Source of the DNA: PNKC01 sp039917655
GTDB lineage: Bacteria > Chloroflexota > Dehalococcoidia > Tepidiformales > Tepidiformaceae
DNA length: 6,713 nt
Reading direction: 5' to 3'
Assembly: GCA_039917655.1 (NCBI GenBank)
Contig: JBDSJC010000306.1
Location: 1-6,713, forward strand
Shown: piece after piece, positions 1 through 5,566 of the stretch
Numbering within the stretch: position 1 is the first letter of the stretch
Layout: every line of letters starts with the position of its first letter
The notes under the pieces: model-generated
The model's input: the letters and a program-made list of their open reading frames with translations, nothing else
Told to the model about the DNA's origin: nothing
The model's database searches: none
Program-made: the position numbers and the translations under genes

Positions 1-663
1 ATCGCCACGGACCAAATTCACCCGGGGATCGTCGGGCTTGTCGCCTCGCGCCTGGCCGACCGGCGGCACCGGCCGGCGATCGTCCTTTCGAGTGGCGCGG
101 AGGAGAGCCGCGCGAGCGCTCGCAGCATCCCAGCGTTCGACATCGTGGCCGCGATCCGCAAGGAGCGCGACTTGCTGGTGCGTCACGGGGGCCACCGCGC
201 CGCAGCCGGATTCACCGTGCGAAACGAACACATCGAAGCCCTGCGCGACCGGCTGGTGAACACCGCCGCGGAGCTGCTTCAGGGCGAGACCTTGCGGCGC
301 GTGATCGATATCGACGCCGAAGCGCGCCTCGCTGACCTGACCGGCCTCGAAATCAAAGGGCTGATGCGCTTCGAACCGTGCGGACAGGGCAACCGCAAGC
401 CCGTACTGCTTAGCCGCGGCGTCAAGCTCGTCAACTCCCGCCCGGTCGGTGCCGACAAGTCGCACCTCAAGCTCACGGTGAAGGACGGGCTTGGCACGTG
501 GAACGGCATCGCCTTTCGCCAGGCGGAGTCTGAACTCGCGCCCGAGGTGGACATCGTCTACTCGCTGCAGCGCGATTGGCGCGGCGAGACGGTAGAACTC
601 GAAGTGTTGGACATCGCGCCTTCTGGTTCGCGGCGGGGACTCGAGATGGGCATCGGACCTTGA
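1..663 (+). CDS. recJ: Single-stranded-DNA-specific exonuclease RecJ, C-terminal part (5' end outside window)
   Basis: The reading frame is open from base 1 and stops with TGA at 661-663, giving about 220 residues. It covers the end of the DHHA1 domain and the OB-fold domain that follows it in RecJ. Visible marks are HPGIVGLVASRL near residues 7-18, the SIPAFDIVAAI segment near 42-52, the diagnostic GGHRAAAG at residues 63-70 (bases 187-210), and a later 'EPCGQGNRKPVL' stretch matching the PFGxGNPxP motif at the start of the OB domain. RecJ is a cytoplasmic 5'-3' exonuclease on single-stranded DNA that acts in RecFOR recombination, mismatch repair and base excision repair. The catalytic DHH half, with its metal-binding aspartates, lies upstream and cannot be checked. 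In the OB motif the usual Phe and Pro are Cys and Arg/Lys, a modest deviation. The gene ends 14 bases before a hairpin terminator and appears unrelated to the thiamine operon that follows. Confidence 0.93.
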   Translation: MATDQIHPGIVGLVASRLADRRHRPAIVLSSGAEESRASARSIPAFDIVAAIRKERDLLVRHGGHRAAAGFTVRNEHIEALRDRLVNTAAELLQGETLRRVIDIDAEARLADLTGLEIKGLMRFEPCGQGNRKPVLLSRGVKLVNSRPVGADKSHLKLTVKDGLGTWNGIAFRQAESELAPEVDIVYSLQRDWRGETVELEVLDIAPSGSRRGLEMGIGP

Positions 664-676
664 GCGGCTTATCAAA

Positions 677-703
677 GCGTCGCATGGCGGTTGCGACGCG
701 TTT
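677..703 (+). terminator. Putative intrinsic terminator after recJ
   Basis: A perfect 8-bp stem is formed by 677-684 (GCGTCGCA) and 692-699 (TGCGACGC) with a 7-base loop. It begins 14 bases after the recJ stop and is followed by GTTTC. The T tract is short, so termination may be partial, but position and stem quality fit the end of the recJ transcript. Confidence 0.55.
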
Positions 704-719
704 CGCCACGGTGTAGCTT
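691..719 (+). promoter_or_regulatory. Putative sigma-70-type promoter for the TPP riboswitch and thiBPQ operon
   Basis: TTGCGA at 691-696 (four of six matches to TTGACA) is separated by 17 bases from TAGCTT at 714-719 (TAnnnT, three of six matches to TATAAT). Transcription would start near 726, about 20 bases before the first aptamer helix, which is a sensible leader position. The -35 box lies within the 3' arm of the recJ terminator, so one of the two calls may be coincidental. The boxes are weak matches and this is an inference from spacing and context. Confidence 0.4.
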
Positions 720-746
720 GAGGGAGACAATTCAATAGCTGTTCGG

Positions 747-823
747 GATCGCTGGGGGTGCCTTCGGGCTGAGAATAGACCCCTTGAACCTGACCACGTT
801 TATGCGTGCGTAGGAAAGCGGTC
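747..823 (+). promoter_or_regulatory. TPP riboswitch aptamer (THI element)
   Basis: This RNA leader binds thiamine pyrophosphate and controls the thiamine importer genes downstream. All conserved parts are present. P1 is 747-753 (GATCGCT) with 817-823 (AGCGGTC), seven pairs including one G-U. P2 is 755-759 (GGGGT) with 779-783 (ACCCC). P3 is a minimal three-pair stem, 760-762 with 767-769, capped by a C(UUCG)G tetraloop. The pyrimidine-sensing CTGAGA is at 769-774 and CTTGAACCTGA at 783-793. P4 is 789-791 (CCT) with 812-814 (AGG). P5 is 795-798 (CACG) with 805-808 (CGTG) around a six-base loop ending in ATG, and the pyrophosphate-side GCGTAGGAA is at 808-816. The long variable P3 extension of some TPP riboswitches is absent. 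The expression platform follows directly (821-869). Confidence 0.96.
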
Positions 824-853
824 GGAACTTCGTGGTAGTACGCGGAGTCCGGC
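821..853 (+). promoter_or_regulatory. Antiterminator hairpin of the TPP riboswitch
   Basis: Bases 821-834 and 841-853 can form a 13-pair helix around a six-base loop (GTAGTA, 835-840), with a single bulged A at 827 and wobble pairs at 822-852, 830-845 and 833-842. Its 5' arm takes bases 821-823 from aptamer helix P1, and its 3' arm takes 845-853, which covers the 5' arm of the terminator. P1 with the terminator, and this hairpin, are therefore mutually exclusive, as expected for a transcription-attenuating riboswitch. Without TPP this hairpin should form and allow read-through. The pairing is read from sequence by eye; no free energies were computed. Confidence 0.72.
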
Positions 854-869
854 TCGCCGGGCTCTTTTT
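845..869 (+). terminator. Intrinsic terminator, OFF state of the TPP riboswitch
   Basis: An eight-pair stem, 845-852 (GAGTCCGG) with 857-864 (CCGGGCTC), closes a four-base loop and is followed at once by five T residues (865-869). One pair is T-G. It lies between the aptamer and the thiB start, 59 bases before the ATG. When TPP is bound and P1 is locked, the antiterminator cannot use 821-823 and this hairpin should end transcription. Confidence 0.85.
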
Positions 870-872
870 CGT

Positions 873-906
873 GGGCGCCCGGTGAGAAGGTCACTCCCCG
901 GCGCCC
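873..906 (+). other. GC-rich hairpin between the riboswitch terminator and the thiB ribosome-binding site
   Basis: GGGCGCC at 873-879 is complementary to GGCGCCC at 900-906 (seven pairs). Inside it, 882-885 (GTGA) can pair with 891-894 (TCAC). No T tract follows, so it is not a terminator. It ends nine bases before the GGAAAG site and does not cover it. It may protect the read-through mRNA or simply reflect high GC; its function is unknown. Confidence 0.4.
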
Positions 907-914
907 CGGGCGGC

Positions 915-920
915 GGAAAG
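915..920 (+). promoter_or_regulatory. Ribosome-binding site for thiB
   Basis: GGAAAG sits eight bases before the ATG at 929. It is a moderate Shine-Dalgarno match at good spacing and supports this start, which also gives a complete lipoprotein signal peptide. Confidence 0.55.
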
Positions 921-928
921 ACCCCCGT

Positions 929-1987
929 ATGCGTTCGCGCCTCGTTCTCCCCCTGATCCTCCTCCTGGTTTCCCTGGCCTCCTTCGCCCTTGCCGCGTGC
1001 GGCGACGACGACTCAGGCGGCTCGAAGTCGCTGACACTCGTCACGCACGACTCCTTCAACATCTCCGAAGACCTGCTCAAGCAGTTCGAAACAGACAACG
1101 GGGTCACCGTAAAGGTGCTGAAGAAGGGCGATGCCGGGGCGATGGTCACCAGCCTGATCTTCGCGAAGAAAAACCCCGAGGGCGATGTCAGCTTCGGGGT
1201 GGACAACACGTTCCTCTCGCGGGCGTTGGACGCCGAAGTGTTCGTGCCCTACTCGTCGCCGCTGCTGACGAAGGTACCGAACGACCTACAGGCGGATGGT
1301 TCGAACAAGGTCACGCCGATCGACTACGGCTACGTGAACTTCAACTACGACATCGCGGCACTGAAGAAGGCGAACCTCCCGGTCCCCCAGCGGCTTGAGG
1401 ACCTGACCGACGCGAAGTACAAGGGACTGGTGGCCATCGAAAACCCCGCTTCATCGTCGCCGGGCCTTGCGTTCCTGACCGCGACCGTGGACTACTTCGG
1501 GAAAGACGGCTACCTCGCGTGGTGGAAGCAGATGCGCGACAACGGCCTCGTGGTCGTCGATTCTTGGGAGACGGCCTATAACACCAACTTCACGCTCAAG
1601 GGCGGCAAGCAGCCGATTGTCCTCAGCTACGCCACCAGCCCCGCCTTCGAGCAGATGTTCGCCGAGCCGAAGCGCGATGACGCGCCCACGGGCAACATCC
1701 TGCCTCCCAAGGGGGCGTTCCGGCAGGTGGAGTACGCCGGGATCCTGCGCGGCACGAAGAACGAAGCACTCGCCCGCAAGTTCATCGACTTTCTCTTGAG
1801 CAAGGCCGTGCAGGAGGACATCCCTGGCCAGATGGCGGTCTACCCCGTGAGCAGCGAGGCAGCGGTGCCAGCTGCCTTCGAGAAGTTCAGTAAGGTTGAA
1901 TCGGCCCCCGCGAAGGTGTCCGCAGCCGACATCGCCGCCAACCGGGACAAGTGGATAGCCGATTGGACGAACACGGTCCTTCGCTGA
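929..1987 (+). CDS. thiB: Thiamine ABC transporter substrate-binding lipoprotein
   Basis: The 352-residue product is the ligand-capturing component of a thiamine importer (ThiB/TbpA family; E. coli TbpA is a shorter periplasmic protein). A hydrophobic signal segment at residues 5-20 is followed by the lipobox L21-A22-A23-C24, so the mature protein should be lipid-anchored at Cys24 with an acidic Gly/Ser linker (GDDDSGGS) after it. Family landmarks are LTLVTHDSFNIS near the mature N terminus, KKGDAGAMV, GDVSFGVDNTFLSRALDA, the PIDYGYVNFNYD segment in the first lobe, W-ETAY and the IVLSYATSPAFEQMF block in the second lobe, and a YPV motif near the C terminus. The gene directly follows the TPP riboswitch and overlaps thiP by one base, which together strongly support thiamine, a thiamine phosphate or a close analogue as substrate. 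Recalled E. coli TbpA pocket residues (Tyr in TYDSF, Trp before MYPV) are His and Ala here, so ligand preference may differ. Confidence 0.93.
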   Translation: MRSRLVLPLILLLVSLASFALAACGDDDSGGSKSLTLVTHDSFNISEDLLKQFETDNGVTVKVLKKGDAGAMVTSLIFAKKNPEGDVSFGVDNTFLSRALDAEVFVPYSSPLLTKVPNDLQADGSNKVTPIDYGYVNFNYDIAALKKANLPVPQRLEDLTDAKYKGLVAIENPASSSPGLAFLTATVDYFGKDGYLAWWKQMRDNGLVVVDSWETAYNTNFTLKGGKQPIVLSYATSPAFEQMFAEPKRDDAPTGNILPPKGAFRQVEYAGILRGTKNEALARKFIDFLLSKAVQEDIPGQMAVYPVSSEAAVPAAFEKFSKVESAPAKVSAADIAANRDKWIADWTNTVLR

Positions 1988-3672
1988 TGCCCCAAAGCAT
2001 TGGCGGCGCGCGCGCGGCGCTCAGGGCAGGCTTCGCCCCCTGGGCGTTGCTCGCCCTGCCGCTGGCGTTTGTACTGGTCTTCCTGGCGTATCCACTGCAA
2101 AGCATCCTGCGCGAATCGCTGTTCGGCGAATCCGCCTCGCTTCACGCCCTCCGCCCGCTCTGGAGCGACAGCTACTACCTGCAGCGGTTGTGGTTCACGG
2201 CCTGGCAGGCAGCGCTCTCCACAGCGATAACGCTCGGCATGGCACTGCCCTGCGCCTACGTCTTCGCGCACTACGACTTCCGGGGAAAGGCGCTGGTGCT
2301 GGCGGTTGTCACGATCCCGTTTGTGCTGCCAACAGTTGTCGTTGCGGTCGCCTTTTCGGCGCTGCTTGGCCCTTCGGGGCTGCTGAACTCGGGGCTCCAG
2401 CAGCTGCCGGGCGTCGATAGCGCGCCGATCGACCTTTCGAACAGCATCTGGCTGATCCTCGCGGCGCACGTGTTCTACAACGTTGCCCTGGCGTCGCGCA
2501 TCATCGCGGCATCGTGGGCGACCATAGACCCGCGAATCGGCGAGGCGGCGGCGGTGCTTGGAGCGGGACCGATCGAGCGCTTTCTTCGAATCACGCTGCC
2601 GCAGCTGCGTGCCGCAATCTTCGCCGCCGGGTCGCTCGTCTTCTTGTTCTGTTTCACCAGCTTCGGCGTCATCCTCATCCTCGGCGGCCCGCACTACTCC
2701 ACGATCGAGACAGAGATCTACCGCGAACTGGTCTTCCTCTTCCGGCCTCCGCTCGCCGCGGCGCTGGCCCTCATCCAGCTTGCGGTCACGTTCGGCTTCC
2801 TCGCCGTCTATTCACACCTCTCCCGGTCGCCCATCGGCGCCTCGGCCGGGCAGCGAAAACAAGGCGCGACATCCAGGCGCGCAGCTGCGTTGGCCGCGAC
2901 GGTCATCGTCCTATTGATGGCGCTCACCGTTGCGCCGCTGCTGGCGCTAGCCGAGCGGTCGATTCACGGCTCCGGCGGCTACACGCTCGAATTCTACCGC
3001 GTGCTGGGTGAGAACACGCGCAAACAGGCACTCTTCATCACGCCCATCCAGGCAATCCGCAACTCGCTCACCTTCGCGGGGATCGCGACCCTGTTCGCCC
3101 TACCTCTGGGCGCGCTCACGGCGTACGGCGTCCAGAAGCTGCGCCCGCGCCTGGGGTCACTGGTCGAAGCGTTTCTCCTACTGCCGCTCGGAGTCTCCGC
3201 AGTAACGCTCGGGCTCGGGTTCATCATCACCTTCGACGAGGTGCCGCTGAACCTCCGAGGGACCCGCTGGCTGCTGATCGCCGCGCACACGCTGGCGGCG
3301 TATCCCTTCGTCGCGCGGGCGGTCGGCGCCCAACTGCGTTCAATCGACCCGAAGCTGCGCGAGGCTGCCCGCGTGCTGGGCGAAGGCGCCAGCGGCGTAT
3401 TCCTGCGTGTGGACCTGCCGCTCATCTGGCGATCAATGGCGGTCGGCGCGGTCTTCGCATTCGCAACATCCATGGGCGAATTCGGGGCCACGCTCCTCAT
3501 CGCCAGGCCGGAGTGGCCCACGCTGCCAGTCGCTATCTTCCGCTACCTCGGTCAGCCCGGAGAACTCAACTACGGGCAGGCGCTGGCCATGAGTACGATC
3601 CTGATGGCTGTCACCGGCGCGGGCTTCGTGATCATCGACCGTCTGCGCGTACGCCAGTTAGGGACGTTTTGA
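1987..3672 (+). CDS. thiP: Thiamine ABC transporter permease, two fused membrane domains
   Basis: The 561-residue protein has two tandem binding-protein-dependent permease domains in one chain, as in ThiP and the related iron permease FbpB. About twelve hydrophobic segments can be seen, roughly six on each side of a polar linker near residues 282-298 (SPIGASAGQRKQGATSRR). Each half carries the cytoplasmic EAA loop that docks on the ATPase: EAAAVLGAGPIERFLRITLP from residue 186 and EAARVLGEGASGVFLRVDLP from residue 459. Only one permease gene is needed because both halves are present. The ATG at 1987 was chosen because it overlaps the thiB stop (TGATG), giving translational coupling, and puts the first membrane segment close to the N terminus. 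An in-frame GTG at 1951 would add 12 polar residues inside thiB and is less likely. The thiamine assignment rests on the operon and the riboswitch; the fold alone would also fit iron or other small-ligand importers. Confidence 0.9.
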   Translation: MPQSIGGARAALRAGFAPWALLALPLAFVLVFLAYPLQSILRESLFGESASLHALRPLWSDSYYLQRLWFTAWQAALSTAITLGMALPCAYVFAHYDFRGKALVLAVVTIPFVLPTVVVAVAFSALLGPSGLLNSGLQQLPGVDSAPIDLSNSIWLILAAHVFYNVALASRIIAASWATIDPRIGEAAAVLGAGPIERFLRITLPQLRAAIFAAGSLVFLFCFTSFGVILILGGPHYSTIETEIYRELVFLFRPPLAAALALIQLAVTFGFLAVYSHLSRSPIGASAGQRKQGATSRRAAALAATVIVLLMALTVAPLLALAERSIHGSGGYTLEFYRVLGENTRKQALFITPIQAIRNSLTFAGIATLFALPLGALTAYGVQKLRPRLGSLVEAFLLLPLGVSAVTLGLGFIITFDEVPLNLRGTRWLLIAAHTLAAYPFVARAVGAQLRSIDPKLREAARVLGEGASGVFLRVDLPLIWRSMAVGAVFAFATSMGEFGATLLIARPEWPTLPVAIFRYLGQPGELNYGQALAMSTILMAVTGAGFVIIDRLRVRQLGTF

Positions 3673-4706
3673 TGGGCGATTCCGTCGGCCTCCGGGTGGA
3701 GGGCGTTTCGTTCGTGGCCGCCGGGCGGGCGATCGTCAATGATGTGTCGCTGGCCGTTCCACCGGGAAAGACGCTCGCCGTGGTAGGCCCCAGCGGCTGC
3801 GGCAAGACGACGTTGCTGCGGCTGGTGGCAGGCCTCGAACGGCCCGCGGCCGGGAGCGTGAGCTTCGATAGCGAAGACCTCGCGGGTGTGCCCGTCCACA
3901 GGCGGCGATTTGGCATGATGTTCCAGGATTTCGCGCTCTTTCCCCACCTGGACGTGGAGAAAAACGTGGCGTTCGGGCTGAAAGGCGGCATCAGCGGCCC
4001 GGCGAAGGCCCGGCGGGTCGGCGAACTGTTGGATCTCGTGGGGCTTGTGGGGTTCGGCAAGCGGACAGTCCACACGCTCTCCGGCGGCGAGCGGCAGCGT
4101 GTCGCTTTGGCCCGCGCTATTGCCCCAGAGCCGCGGTTGTTGCTGCTCGATGAACCGCTGGGCTCACTCGATCGCGGCCTCCGCGAGCGCCTCCTGGTAG
4201 AGCTGAAAACGATCCTCGGGCGGTTGCAAATCCCTACGCTTTATGTCACGCACGATCAGTTCGAGGCGTTTGCAGTGGGCACCCAAATGGCCGTCATGCG
4301 CGACGGCAAGATCGTGCGCAACGGTACGCCGCGGGAGATCTTCGAACACCCGGAGACCTCATTTGTCGCCCGCTTCCTTGGCCTGGATAACATCGTCCCC
4401 GGCGAACGCGTCGACGGCATGGTGACCACGGCGCCCAGTCTGCGATTCGTTTCCCCAGGCGCTCCGGGCCCAGTCGAGGTGCTGCTTCGCAGCGAGGGCG
4501 TGACCGTGGTGGACGCCACCACCGAGAACGCGCTTCACGCGACGCTCACCGGCCGCCTCTTCCAGGGCGCCGAGTTGCGTGTGCAACTGGCCACAGCGGC
4601 TGGTCCGCTGGAGTTCGCCTTCCCTTCTGGCACGGTGCTCCTCGCGGACGGCGAGCAGATCACGCTCTCCGTGCCGAACCTCCAGGCGCTCACCGAAGAG
4701 GCCTGA
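3672..4706 (+). CDS. thiQ: Thiamine ABC transporter ATP-binding protein with C-terminal TOBE-like extension
   Basis: The 344-residue ATPase should power the ThiP channel from the cytoplasmic face. The full nucleotide-binding set is present: Walker A GPSGCGKTT from residue 39, Q-loop Gln85 in MFQDFALFPH, signature LSGGERQR at 136-143, Walker B LLLLDEP with Asp160-Glu161, D-loop SLD just after, and switch His194 in YVTHDQFEA. Residues after about 235 form an extra domain (FLGLDNIVPGE, then a beta-rich tail) resembling the TOBE domain of MalK/PotA/FbpC-type ATPases. E. coli ThiQ, at about 230 residues, lacks it. The start at 3672 overlaps the thiP stop (TGATG), the same junction as thiB-thiP; an upstream in-frame start at 3513 lies deep inside thiP and is rejected. 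Without its neighbours the sequence could equally be called a ferric-iron or sulfate-type ATPase. No clear terminator follows in the 48-base gap to the next gene. Confidence 0.88.
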   Translation: MGDSVGLRVEGVSFVAAGRAIVNDVSLAVPPGKTLAVVGPSGCGKTTLLRLVAGLERPAAGSVSFDSEDLAGVPVHRRRFGMMFQDFALFPHLDVEKNVAFGLKGGISGPAKARRVGELLDLVGLVGFGKRTVHTLSGGERQRVALARAIAPEPRLLLLDEPLGSLDRGLRERLLVELKTILGRLQIPTLYVTHDQFEAFAVGTQMAVMRDGKIVRNGTPREIFEHPETSFVARFLGLDNIVPGERVDGMVTTAPSLRFVSPGAPGPVEVLLRSEGVTVVDATTENALHATLTGRLFQGAELRVQLATAAGPLEFAFPSGTVLLADGEQITLSVPNLQALTEEA

Positions 4707-4717
4707 CGGACCGCGGA

Positions 4718-4747
4718 CTGACACTCGCCGCCGGACACCTGTACCCT
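4718..4747 (+). promoter_or_regulatory. Putative promoter giving a leaderless mRNA for the crotonase gene
   Basis: CTGACA at 4718-4723 (five of six matches to TTGACA) and TACCCT at 4742-4747 (TAnnnT) are separated by 18 bases. The ATG of the next gene is at 4755, seven bases after the -10 box, so transcription should start at or next to the start codon. No Shine-Dalgarno sequence is present, which agrees. This makes the crotonase gene a separate unit from thiBPQ, although read-through from thiQ remains possible. Confidence 0.55.
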
Positions 4748-4754
4748 AGCCGCC

Positions 4755-5528
4755 ATGCCCGTAGACCTCTCTCGTTCTGGCCGCATTCTCACCATCACGC
4801 TCAACCGTCCGGAGGCGATGAACAGCCTCGACCCGGAGATGTTCGCCCAGCTCTCCGCCGCCTGGGAGGAGTTCGAACACGACGACGAACTCTGGGTGGC
4901 AGTCGTCACCGGCGCCGGCGAAAAGGCGTTCTGCGCAGGCCGGGACCTGGTGAAGAGCGCCGCCGACGCAAAGAACGACTGGAGCTCCGGCGCGGGCGCG
5001 GCCCGCGGCAGGCTGACCCCAGACCGCATCTGGAAGCCAGTGATCGCGGCGATCAACGGGCACTGTTTGGCGGCCGGCCTTGCACTGGCGCTCGGCTGCG
5101 ACCTGCGCGTGGCCAGCCCGAACGCTACCTTTGGCACCATGGCGGCGAAACGCGGGATCGTCGCCGGTGGCGGCCAGACGCAGCGGCTGGCGCGCTACAT
5201 CCCCTTCGGGATGGCCATGGAGATGATCCTCTTCGCCGAGCGCATCCCCGCCGAGGAGGCGCACCGGATCGGACTGGTCAACCGCGTCGTCCCGCAGGCG
5301 GAAGTGCTCGAATTCTCACAGGCGTGGGCGGCGAAGCTCTGCGAAAACGGCCCGCTCGCGGTCCGCGCTATGAAGCAAGCAGCCTACGAAGGCGGCTTCG
5401 GCATGAACCTGCGCGACGGTCTCCGCCTCGAAGCGCAGCTCTACGAAGAGATCATGAAGACCGAAGACGCCAAAGAGGGTCCCCGCGCCTTCGCCGAAAA
5501 GCGTCCCGCCAGGTTCCAGGGGCGGTAG
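4755..5528 (+). CDS. Crotonase-fold (enoyl-CoA hydratase/isomerase family) protein lacking both canonical catalytic glutamates
   Basis: The 257-residue length and motif order are those of a complete crotonase: LNRPEAMNSLD at 16-26, the CoA-binding and oxyanion-hole segment FCAGRDL at 59-65, the second oxyanion-hole helix NGHCLAAGLALALGCDL from 101, FGTMAAKRGIVAGGG from 126, and the C-terminal KRPARFQGR that matches the usual 'F.EKR.P.F.G' end. These enzymes act in the cytoplasm on acyl-CoA thioesters. In classical enoyl-CoA hydratase two glutamates 20 residues apart activate water (rat Glu144 and Glu164). Here the equivalent positions are Ala110 and Ala130, also 20 apart, so simple hydration of a 2-enoyl-CoA is doubtful. 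Isomerase, hydrolase, decarboxylase or lyase activity is possible and the substrate cannot be named. The start at 4755 is supported by the leaderless promoter and by the position of the first beta strand. A CoA-transferase gene nearby supports a role in acyl-CoA metabolism. Confidence 0.88.
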   Translation: MPVDLSRSGRILTITLNRPEAMNSLDPEMFAQLSAAWEEFEHDDELWVAVVTGAGEKAFCAGRDLVKSAADAKNDWSSGAGAARGRLTPDRIWKPVIAAINGHCLAAGLALALGCDLRVASPNATFGTMAAKRGIVAGGGQTQRLARYIPFGMAMEMILFAERIPAEEAHRIGLVNRVVPQAEVLEFSQAWAAKLCENGPLAVRAMKQAAYEGGFGMNLRDGLRLEAQLYEEIMKTEDAKEGPRAFAEKRPARFQGR

Positions 5529-5554
5529 GGCCGGAGCTGAGCGAAAGACTCTGG

Positions 5555-5560
5555 TAGGCT
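5555..5560 (+). promoter_or_regulatory. Putative -10 box for a leaderless nucleotidyltransferase/CoA-transferase transcript
   Basis: TAGGCT (TAnnnT) ends six bases before the ATG at 5567, nearly the same geometry as the box ahead of the crotonase gene. No Shine-Dalgarno sequence and no convincing -35 box were found. The gene may instead be read from the crotonase promoter, since the gap is only 38 bases. Confidence 0.35.
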
Positions 5561-5566
5561 TGGCGC

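Noticed and set aside
804..843. Alternative helix 804-809 with 838-843 as the antiterminator
   Set aside because: The six pairs would disrupt the aptamer but stop short of the terminator's 5' arm, so they would not prevent termination. The 821-853 hairpin explains switching better.
1951..1989. GTG at 1951 as an earlier thiP start
   Set aside because: It would add 12 polar residues read inside thiB. The ATG at 1987 forms the same TGATG junction as thiQ and fits the first membrane segment better.
1840..2694. Long minus-strand open frame (284 codons) opposite thiB and thiP
   Set aside because: Its product is a low-complexity Arg/Gln/Glu-rich chain with no domain. It is a shadow of the GC-rich third positions of the well-supported + strand genes.
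3513..3674. In-frame start at 3513 for thiQ
   Set aside because: It would create a 53-residue N-terminal extension overlapping thiP with no family support. The ATG at 3672 starts two strands before Walker A, as expected.
4707..4754. Intrinsic terminator after thiQ
   Set aside because: No stem followed by a T tract is visible in this gap, only a promoter-like pair of boxes.
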